A stretch of 64,000 nt of DNA from Blastobasis lacticolella (lineage: Eukaryota; Arthropoda; Insecta; Lepidoptera; Blastobasidae): positions 15,786,173-15,850,172 of the forward strand of contig LR990045.1 in assembly GCA_905147135.1 (NCBI GenBank), written 5' to 3'. Below, in pieces: positions 46,978 through 56,900 of the stretch. The position numbers were made by a program, and so were the translations under genes. Every line of letters starts with the position of its first letter. Position 1 is the stretch's first letter. The notes beneath the pieces were generated by a model. It ran no database searches. It was not told the DNA's origin and saw only the letters and a list, made by a program, of their open reading frames with translations.

Positions 46978-48647
46978 AACTAATAATATAATAATCATTT
47001 ATTTCAAGTATCTCGTAGACTCATACAATTTGTTAGTAGGTAGATACAATAACTTAATCTAATGTTAGTATTAAAGTAAAATCTTCACTGCTGTGACGTG
47101 CAAGTCACAGCAGTGCCTTATATATGGGCAGTCTAGCCTGCCGGCTATCATCGCCAGGACGGTGTTGGAGCTGGCCCGCAGTCCGCACCCTGCGCACCAG
47201 AGACGCGCACCGCTTGCGCATTGTGGTAAAGTAGCAATCGGTGCGCGCCTCCGCGAACATGCCAGAGGCGCTACAGTAGCGGGGCAGACCCACCACCGCC
47301 CTGAACGCGTTATTGAACTGGACGCGAAGGGCATTGTACGATTTCTGTGTATAATCTACCCATAGGCTACACGTGTAAAGTGCTGTACAATATGCTTTAA
47401 AAAGCGTAACTCTAGCTTCCTTAGAACATCGTGCAAACCTACGGGCGATCATATTTGCTCTTATCGACAAAGCCCTTCGCTCCCGCTCAATGTCAGAGTT
47501 GTCTTTTAAATCAGCGGTGATAAGATGTCCTAAATACTTAAACTCTTCAACCCTTGTCAAAGGAACACCATATAGTTTAAGGGGCGGTACACATGAAGGT
47601 CTTATTAGACCCGCCTTAAACACCATAAACTGAGTTTTATTTATATTGTATTGCAACCCGTGCTTTATTGCATAGCTTTCACACACTTGTAAAAGCCTTC
47701 TTAGACCACAGACCGACGCGCTCAGCAGCACCATGTCGTCTGCATAACTCAGATTGTTGACGCAGACGTCGTCAATATGGCAGCCGACACGCCGACTGCT
47801 GAGCTCGTCGATCAGTGCGTTCACGTACAAGTTGAATAATGAAGGAGAGGTCAGACCACCCTGTCTCACCCCACATTCTAGGCTGTAAGACCCCGACAGC
47901 GCGCCGGCCCATCTGACACTATTGACCTGGTGTCCATACCAATACTTGAAGATGTTCACAAGTTCTATTGGTAGATTAGAGTTCTGTAGTTTTGCCCATA
48001 GTATGTCGTAGGACACCAGGTCAAAAGCTTTCGACAAGTCGAGGAAGCAAGCGTAAACTGGAGTTTTTCGACTCGTGTAGTATTTCACGGTATGCTTGAG
48101 ACACAAGATTGCACTTTCCGTAGACAATGACGGCCGGAACCCAAATTGATTGTGGTGCAAATTAAGATATTTATTTAATTTTGTCTCAAGCATAGCGTCA
48201 AACACTTTCGCGACAATTGTCGCCAAGGAAATGGGCCTATAGTTATTTTTATCCGAAACATTTCCCGTTTTATTTTTGACTACAGGCACAACTATTGTTT
48301 TCATGAGCTCGGGGGGTATGTACGAATGACTGACACACAACGAGAAAAGCATCGCTAAGACTCTCGATAAATGAGAGCCAGCGCACTGAAGGTGCTCGAT
48401 GCTGAGACCATCGTGACCGGGAGATTTGCCTCTACTCATCGACCTTATAGTCAAAGCCACATCCTTGGCAATAAATCTGGTCCCCACGGCCCCGACTGGC
48501 ATCTCATCATCGGTCACCGTCCGCGACGAGCCCAAAGAAGACTGTACCTGAAAATGATTTTTAAAAATCTCTGCAATTTCGCCAGGGTCACTCGCGCCAC
48601 CCACGCTCATCGGGAATGCTCTTTTTGAATCGCATTTGTTGATGAGT
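46978..48647 (-). mobile_element. 5'-truncated non-LTR retrotransposon with reverse transcriptase domain
   Basis: A 501-codon frame (48610 to 47105) holds the reverse transcriptase in order: RGKSPGHDGLSIEHL, NYRPISLATIVAKVFD, HNQFGFRPSLSTESAI, ACFLDLSKAFDLV, LECGVRQGGLTSPSLFNLYV, and the catalytic YADD in NLSYADDMVLLSAS. The thumb and C-terminal region follow. The frame opens only at about 48646 (stop TAA), so the endonuclease half is missing, as expected of a 5'-truncated insertion; the whole family protein is about 1000 residues. One extra G in the GCGGGCCAG near 47168 shifts the frame; in the next frame the expected ending SSNTVLAMIAGRLDCPYIRH continues to about 47071. The 3' UTR ends at a TTATTATATTATTA tail. 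Jockey-superfamily, probably Rex1/CR1-like; the clade is inferred. Confidence 0.92.
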
Positions 48648-49334
48648 TAGGTGCGCACGAGTGGTGCACATGCAGTTACGTACGGTGCCATGCAACGTGC
48701 CACTTGCGCGCTGTTAAAGTAACGGCGTTAGCGTTGGCGCTTTCGCAAGATTTGGACGCACCCTTGAGAATACAAATATGCAGCCTATATATGTATTCTA
48801 AAGGGTTTATAAAATATAATATAATATTTTATAAACGTTCTTCCCATTTCGTATCAACGCTAGCGCCGTAATGGGAAATTAATCTGGGTTCTGTCCACCC
48901 GATTTGCATTATTTACCGCCGACACCTTAAATTAGTTATTAATTTCATGTTTTTTCTGTTTACTTACAAATATAGTTCATACAAAAATAAAGTAACAATT
49001 CATATAAAGCGTACTGTGAATACTATAGCCTGTACATGCGACTTCGTCCGCATAAAATTCGGTTATGTCGTGAACCCGTTGAAACTATGATGAGTTTTGG
49101 AACAAATTATAGCGTTTGTGTTATTCGGAAATATAGGCTCAAATTAAGAGTCCCTAAATAAAGTATGTTAATTATTTTGTTGAATACATCAGAACAGAAT
49201 TACCGTACTCAGAAGCTGCCGCCCATAATATCTACGATTCATACTTAGGAACCATGCAACAAAAATGCAGCCAGATGGGGTCGGGATGGTGACTCAGATG
49301 AGATACCCACCTCTTGCTTATATTTGTGTTATTT
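48648..49334. other. Intergenic; no gene seen
   Basis: It begins with a GC-richer run (48650-48770) next to the LINE truncation point. A 'GCGACTTCGTCCGCATAAA' repeat start is at about 49038. No exon seen. Confidence 0.4.
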
Positions 49335-49615
49335 TTATTCTAGTGACAAACGACAGCCCACCTGATGGGAAGCGATAACTGCCGTCCATAGCATCTACGT
49401 TTTATGCATTTAGGTTGCATGCAATATAAATGCAGAACCGCAGGTGCGTTGACACTATGAGGACTATGAAATGCCTCATGCATGTAATTGCGCGGGCTAC
49501 ATTATCCTTCGAAACACAACAATGCAAACAATTTTGCATGGCGGAAGAAATAGATAAGAGGGTGGTACCTTTGCAGGCGGAATTCAGCTTGACAGAGTCC
49601 AACCACCGGTATAGC
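49335..49615 (-). mobile_element. Interspersed retroposon, minus-strand copy
   Basis: It carries the blocks of 10080-10420 in reverse: CAGCCCACCTGATGGGAAGC, CATGCATGTAATTGCGCGGG, TTCGAAACACAACA, GAAATAGATAAGAGGGTGGT. Confidence 0.7.
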
Positions 49616-50319
49616 TTAGTATTTTGTTCTTCAAATCACCAACTCTTGGCAACTGCTGAACAATAGGCCCACCAATACTTTAAATTTCACAAGAATCCAA
49701 GCTTAACCCAAAAAGCCACCAAAACGAAATAATTGGAGTTTTAATAAAAATGTTGGCTTCTCAAGAAGTGAACTTTGGTAAAGTGAAACTTTGTTACAAG
49801 GATCTCATTATAATAGTTGTAAGACTTGAAACTGTATTTTTATTATAAAAAGTAGGTATTACATTTCCCGTCTTGTAGAATATTCCGTTCTTTGTTGAAA
49901 GGCTTTGTTCCTTTTAAATGAAAACTTCAGTCGTGTTTAGAAAAAGGAAAGACAATAATTGTCTTTCACGTACGCACTTTTAAAAGTCACTCGTGACGTG
50001 GGTTAAAAGGAAAACATATTGTTTTACTTTTAAACGCTTTTTATGTACAGGTAACCACAAAACACGCACTTACCAATCGTAAACTTATTGTACCTACAAA
50101 TGTTTCCAATAGCACCCACATTTAGTACTAGAAACCCGCCGAAAACTTTGAAAGAATGATGACTATGAAATGACACTTTTATAAATACGGTATAAATTAC
50201 TCTGTGTGTAATCTTTTTATAAATTACTCTGTGTGTAATCTTAAATTTAGAAAAATAAAACAATGGAATTAATCTATACTGATGTATATCAGTGTCTGTC
50301 TAGATGAGTACGCGCGACC

Positions 50320-50455
50320 GCTCCGGCAGGGCGGGCGGGCGGCCGCCTAACCGGGTATATAAGCGGGCGGTGCCGCTGTCCCGCCACAACGCACCACAGC
50401 CTCCAACACGCTTCACTACCTCCGAGGCTCGACACCGTGCTCTACACCCACTAAG
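50320..50455 (+). promoter_or_regulatory. TATA promoter and non-coding first exon, probably of orcokinin
   Basis: A GC-rich block carries GGGTATATAAGCGGG with the TATA box at 50356-50363. Transcription would start about 25-30 bases later (about 50386-50393). The leader that follows has no ATG and ends at a good donor, CTAAG|GTCAGT (exon end 50455). The next downstream acceptor with coding sequence on this strand is 53966, five bases before the orcokinin ATG. The link between the two is inferred. Confidence 0.62.
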
Positions 50456-50726
50456 GTCAGTATCCACGTTGACGATTTCGTACGAGACTGTACTTGTGAT
50501 TGTAGTTGAATTGGAAGGTTGAACGTTCGAACAAAGTTTTCGATTTTCAAATTTTTTGGCGCTTCCTACAAAACCATAAACTTAATTTTTTGGGATTTGT
50601 GAACTTTATCCGATGAGATCGAAATTGTTTTTTTTTTCTTGAGAGGATTATAATTTTTTCTAGAAGAAATAGGAAGTATTCTGATAATTATTGTTTGATT
50701 AATTAATGTGCGTGTAAAAGAAGAGT

Positions 50727-51040
50727 TGGTGGCCGAGTGGATAAGGTTTCCGACTCGTAAGCGAGAGGAACCGTGTTCGAATCCCAATGCAGCCACGTTT
50801 CAATTACTTTTTTCTGAATTATGAACATTAGTTGAATGCTAACAAATATTCTTACGGTGTGAGGAAAAACATTGTGATGAAACCTACACATTCAGGCGAT
50901 TGAGTGTGTAATCATGATCCAATTTAGTCAGATTCCCCTGGTAGCAGGGTCACTGTACTGTAATTATATGACCTGCAAAATCCTGGATCATGGCCCAGGC
51001 CCTCGTGCGTAAAAATACAACCGGAACATTAGTAGACGAC
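50727..51040 (+). mobile_element. tRNA-derived SINE, family 1, in orcokinin intron 1
   Basis: Well-preserved head with box A GGTGGCCGAGTGGATAAGG (50729), anticodon-arm-like CGACTCGTAAGCGAG and box B GTTCGAATCCC (50777). The body then follows down to ACCTGCAAAATCCTGGATCA. This is the clearest pol III promoter of the family in the window. Confidence 0.85.
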
Positions 51041-52384
51041 AACTCTAGATAACAAATATGACACAGGAATATATTTCGTCTTTTTTTTAGTATCTACTTA
51101 AGTGATAATTTAAATAAGCCTTTTCATTCTAATTCCTCCCTACAACCAATATCAATAGTAGTAATAAATAACACAAAATAATAGCTTATTTGTCACCGTA
51201 GTGGTACAAAAAATCACAAAGTATATATCAATCAATATAAATACTTATTTCAACATAATGACTAATAATAAGGAATGTATGTGGATTACTGTGAGTGTGT
51301 GGTAATTATTTGCAATTCAACAAATAGTGGTACGTACCACATTCTGCAATTATGCGTAGACATGTTATCGCAACTATGAACGCATGTCTCCCACTTAAAG
51401 GAATAAACTAAATACGTAAATATTACTTCTTCTATTTTCTATAAATTATATCGGTCATGTATTAAATTAAGTAACGAGAAAATGTGTTTTGTGCTTTTTA
51501 TGAAAAGTCTATATTTGGAATGATGATTGCCGCAATCATACCGTTTCATTGACTAGAGCCTGCACGTGTAACCTTTACTTTATTTATCTCCTTTATGTTC
51601 TGCATACGTTATTATTATTTTTATCCCAGTGGACCCCCAAAGAGTTGACATAAGTCTTTTCTACCTGCCCGATGGATTTCAGCCTTCTTCGTTTTAATAT
51701 AGTGTTCTCGAGAAAAATATAAAAAAAAGAAGTGGCCCTAATTAAAAATCTGCCTTCGCACCCGCCAACGCACGGCCTTTGTACACTAGTAAAATTCCTT
51801 CTTACGTCATTTTTAATCCCATTTTTTTGTAACTTTTGTCTGTTATAAAATAAAAGTAAAGATTACTTGATTGCTTTATGTAGAGTTAATTATATTCTAC
51901 TAAAAGGAAGATGATTATGTCCGGTATCCAACGGTTACTAACCCGCATTGTATGCCGATAACGCAGGTTGAATAGTAAAGGGGGAATGGATAACGGGGTC
52001 TCTACCAAAGAGTCTTTTCTCTGGAAAATAAATCAGGTGGCCCGCTTGCCTGTATGTCTGCCGTAAAACATTTAAAAAAAACAGTCGCGGGTTTCCAGTC
52101 GGCTCCCGCGACTATATTGGTATGTTATAATTAAATATGCTACACACATTTACAATTTAGGAAAATATCATGAGTAAATCTGAGCTTATCTTATAACAAG
52201 TTCCAGGATCCGGGTAAAATCCATCAAATGCGCAATTGATTCCTATCAGCTTTGTGTCATCCGCCCAACTGTAAGCGATTAATTAAATATTTGATATAAA
52301 ATGTGTATGAAAAGAAATACCCAGTAAGTTCTAACGTTTTCTAATGAACGCGTAGGTATATAAAAAATATACCAACGCGTTTTT
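51041..52384. other. Orcokinin intron 1, no further gene seen
   Basis: Mostly AT-rich. A LINE-tail-like scrap (AATCAGGTGGCCCGCTTGCC) is at about 52032-52060. Confidence 0.4.
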
Positions 52385-52640
52385 TTTTGCTTGGACAATT
52401 CACACACCGCCATCAAGCCCCAAAGTAAGGAAAGCTTGTGTTATACCCATAATAGATGCTATAGATAACTGATAAACTACTTATTTATTTTTAAATATAT
52501 ACTTATTATACGTATAACACCCAAACCTAAAACAGAAATTAAAATTCATCATTTCAATTTCTGCTCGGCCGGGAATTGAACACGGGACCTCAGCGTAGCA
52601 GACCGACATGTTAACTAACTGAACTACTCAAAACTTATTT
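52385..52640 (-). mobile_element. tRNA-Gly-derived SINE, family 2
   Basis: Read on the minus strand it has a tRNA-like head (box B GTTCAATTCCCGGCCGAGCA, slightly worn), the AAATTGAAATGATGAATTTT linker and the AGCTTTCCTTACTTTGGGGC body. Diverged copy of 57107-57345. Confidence 0.8.
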
Positions 52641-53858
52641 GCTCAATTCCAATTCAAAAGTTTATGTCGACCGCTGTGCACAGCTGCAGCATTAGTCGCC
52701 TCCGCCGCTGTTTATTCATATTTCCTTTATTAACGTGAATAGAATGTCATACCGCTCTGGTACGGTCGCCTACTTCCGGATATAGCACGAAGGCCTTCAT
52801 CATAGCATCTAATACAATGCTATGTTAAATATAGCTTTTTATAAGGGTAATTAATACATATGCAGAAAGCTGCAATTTTAAATACTTGTCGTATTGTGCG
52901 TAAATTCCTTCAGGAAGATGCGACTCGCAACCAGTTTGAAAGTGTAGCTCACTTGGAGTAATCCCGTGGGCGTCACTCATATCACCGGTCACACTAAGTG
53001 ACTGAGATAAAATAAAATAAACAAACAATAATATTATTATTAATCATTTATTTCAGACCATATAAATACGATTTTTAACAGTCCATATTATATTGCATAA
53101 CCCAGGGAGAAGTCGGAAACCGAGGTTACTCAACCACATGCGTGGGTTGCCTTGGGCCCAAAAGATGGTGGTAGGGCCCCGTAATCCTCCCTCTGTCACT
53201 TTCTTCTAAAATCAATAGAGCTTTTAACTATCCAACCCCAAACGCAACCTCAGTCCTAAAGTAGGTAAACAAAAGAAATAATAACAGGAAAGATTGGTAG
53301 ATATTTTATCTACTTATTACTTGTTCCTTTATTTGAAAAGGCAATGAAAGGGTCTTTGGAGTCCACCTCGCGTACCTATTCCGATTGTTTTTACTGAATC
53401 GATCTAGGGAGTGGGGTTTGATAGCGTAGCTTTGTATTTCTTGGCGGATAGAATTTGTGTGAGAGCAAAAAATTGCCTTTTTAGAATCGTAAAGTATTAT
53501 TCAACTGTACATATTCTTTTTTTTATTTTATTTCTTTATTATATGTTGTTTTCTTATATCACAACATTCATTATGTATTTAATTGTATATTTGTTACAAA
53601 GAATGAATAAATAAATGGTTTCTTGTTTATTCGATTTTTGTGGACTAGGTTATCCTTCTTTCACTGCTCAAGCTCAGCAGCTGATGCACTAGGCTGTTGA
53701 TGATGATTCCATCTTCCAATTAAAATCTAATCAAATTCGGTTTAGTCATTCAGACGTTTACCATCGCAAAGCAGACAAAAATAGGCAGTAGAACCGTTAT
53801 TTAAAAGGATTATTTAAGTACTAGAAAATCACACTTTCGTTTAGTTTAAGTTTAGTTT

Positions 53859-53925
53859 AAATAAAAAAAATATTTCAGATGTGGTTTACGAAAAGTAAAC
53901 CACATCTGAAATATTTTTTTTATTT
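53859..53925. repeat. Perfect 30-bp-arm hairpin upstream of the orcokinin signal-peptide exon
   Basis: 53859-53888 and 53896-53925 are exact reverse complements (core TATTTCAGATGTGGTTTA), with the loop CGAAAAG. It ends 41 bases before the acceptor AG at 53965-53966. Confidence 0.93.
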
Positions 53926-53971
53926 CTATTTCTTTCCCCAATATTTATTTGTGACAATTGTTGCAGACAAA

Positions 53972-56900
53972 ATGATGCGGTCTTGCGGAGCGCTGGCAGT
54001 GATAGCCGCGTTGCTGGTCTCCTGCAGCGCTAACGCCCACCCGGTAACTGCATGAAACACATACTCTCCCTCACATACCATTCACACACATTTGTACACT
54101 GTCCACTTTTATCAACTACTATAGTGAAAGCACGTCATAGTACAACTATAAGTATTTTTGCTAGCTATAGCAAATCATAGAGTAAACATAATACGGCACT
54201 CTTCAAATGAAATTATGAATATCAACATAGTCTGCTCTGACACTGCAGCCCTTGAATGGACGAGTCCATCAAACAGATTTGATGGACGAGTCGTCGGAGT
54301 AAAGATCCACAGCGTCTGCATTTTGGCTGATAATGCCAAAAACCAGTGTTCTAGATCCAAAACTCCAGTGGTTTTAAGAGGAACTACAAACATTACCTAA
54401 GTCTTGAATACTCTAAAAATAATAGTAGAGAGAACCGCGCAACTCTTCATAGGTACTAAAAAATGAAACAGATTATATATTAGCCTTTTTTAAACCTTTT
54501 TAAACTTTTCTAAAACGTCGATAAACCAAACACGAGTGAACACAACATTCGTTGAGTTATTAGCGAGATACGGCCGTTTGCTTTGAAAAGTATATGAAAA
54601 TGAACATGGATTGATCGAGGTACAACACAAACGCAATTCTACCTATTCGCGATTCTACACAATATGGATTCCGCACAACTGACATTCAACACATTATTTA
54701 TTCCACACAGTCATCAATTATACACAAACGCGTTTCTTCCTGTTCGCGATTCTACACAATATTAATTCCACACAACTGCAACCATTCAACAAATTCGCTA
54801 TTCCACATATCTATTCGTCAACGCTGGGGACCTGGCACTGGATGACATAGATCTGGACCTGAGTTTAGTGGAACCAGTCAAGGTTGACCAAGGTCAACCC
54901 TTTTTAACAAACCTGGTCTAATGGTTTGTTGGTTGACTGAGGTTGACCTTGGTCAACCTTTACTAGGTCCTGGTCTAGTTCTTGGGTAAACAACCAGTCT
55001 CAGGGTGCCCAGCGTTCATCAGGTTTGTTGACCAGAGTTGACCTTGGTCAACATTTACTTGGTCCACTAAACTTACGCTCTGGTCTAGTTCTAGGCTTAG
55101 GTTACGTTACAATACAACCATATTTAGGGTGCCCAGCGTTGACGAATAGGTGAATGGCAGTCCAGGGCCCTCAGCGTTGACCGTTTGTTGGATCAGAGTT
55201 ATTATGAGACTTCTATGAGCAACGCGTTCCAGTTTGGTCTGTCAGTGTAAATTAACAATACAGTAACGGGCCACCTGCCCTTAAAAGCATGGGTGGCCTA
55301 GTGGTTATAGTATCCGACTCGTAAGCGAGAGGGACCGGGTTTGAATCCCACTGCCGCCATGTACCAATGACTCTTTTCTGAGTTATGTTCATTAGTTGAA
55401 TACTAACCGATGCTCTTAAGGTGCGCACGAATTATTTTGCTCATTTGCTCAAATTCGTACGTGGCTCACGCGCAGCGTGTGCGCCGCGAGCCGCCGATTG
55501 GCGATTTTCTGTCCATGCTCAATGGACAGAAATGCGTGCGTGCCTCGCGAGGTTGGGCGTGACTACAAATGCGCGCGTATTGTTTATTGACACTTGACAA
55601 CTTTAATATTTTCATATTAATTAAACTGTGGTGTTCCTAATAAATACATAATATAAATTACATAAATAAAAAAAAATAAAAAAATTAATGAAAAAAAAAT
55701 ACTAAAATAAAATAAAATAAATAAATAAATTATATGGAAAACTTATATACTAAATAACATGGTGAGCAGAAAAAAGCGTTATGGGATCGAAAAAACTAAA
55801 ATTATTTTAACAATCCCATCAATTATGATAAAAGCAGCATCAGCATTTTATTTGTGCGGCGCATTTGTGGCTTGCTGCGAGCACGTTGCCTCAACGAACA
55901 AACAAATGAGCAACTGAGCAGCCTCGCCGCGCGCGGTGAGCATGCCTTGGGCTGAGCCGCTCTAATTCGTACGCACCTTTAGGGTGAAGACAAACATCAT
56001 GATGAAACTTGCTCATTCAGGTGACCGAATGTGAAGGTAACCATGATCCAAAATGTTCAGGTTCTCGTGGTAGCAGGTCAAATGGCAGTTGCTCTACTGT
56101 AATGACTTGATCTGCCAATCCTGGATCATGGTCAATGCAGACCCCGGGCAGTTGTGTGGAATTAATATTGTGTAGAATCGCGAACAGGAAGAAACGCGTT
56201 TGTGTATAATTGAAGACTGTGTGGAATAAATAATGTGTTGAATGTCAGTTGTGCGGAATCCATATTGTGTAGAATCGCGAATAGGTAGAATTGCGTTTGT
56301 GTTGAACATCGATCAATCCATGAACATCCAGATTGAGCCATCTACACCCGAGTCGCAGCTGCCACATAGCCAAAATCATATTTAAACATAAATGGCATTT
56401 CATTATCTTTCGAATATAGCTATTTTCACTGATATTAAATATATTTTTCATTATTATATTTCGATTTAAAATCCAAAGGTTTAAAAATCATTCTTTAGAT
56501 TCCTATGTACATAGGTACAAATAGGGTAGAATATTTACGCTGTTTGTCAGATTCCATAGATCATTTATCCACAGAGCATAAAAAAATGCAAGTCTATTCG
56601 GTTCTACGTGGTGGCTCTTGTTTACTAACTACTTAACGCACTTACGTAACTTTACGTACTTGCCTCGGTACACTATGCATGTTTTAGGATAACTTAACGA
56701 ACTTGCGCAAATCTGTCATATCGTCTTATAACTTAGAGCTAGCTTTAGAGAAATTGATGCTGAAGTCAAGTGATATTCACTTAAATATTAGATCATACAA
56801 TGTTATCATTAATTCTACACGAAGCTAGGATCAACGACTCGAAGAGTATTAGAAATGCAGATATAAAAGGAGAGAAAATGAGAGCAAATAAAATGCATTG

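Larger units (their letters stand above)
54592..56328. mobile_element. Long-TIR element, arms about 175 bp, inside the nest
   Basis: The arms 54601-54778 and 56152-56326 are inverted copies with only a few differences (for example ACACAAACGCAATTCTACCT and its reverse complement, CACAAACGCGTTTCTTCCTG and its reverse complement). High arm identity suggests a fairly young element. Its interior is entirely occupied by the elements listed next. Confidence 0.88.
54515..56495. mobile_element. Nest of mobile elements in orcokinin intron 2 (outer fold-back element)
   Basis: The outermost layer is a partial reverse copy of the 1284-1818 element. Its middle is at 54515-54590 (ACAACATTCGTTGAGTTATT) and the rest at 56330-56495 (GCCACATAGCC, AACATAAATGGCATTTCATT, ATCCAAAGGTTTAAA). 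It is split by everything between 54592 and 56328. Confidence 0.75.

Noticed and set aside
50735..50795. Possible functional tRNA gene
   Set aside because: It has box A and box B but is followed by the SINE family body found in other copies, and the acceptor stem does not close convincingly.
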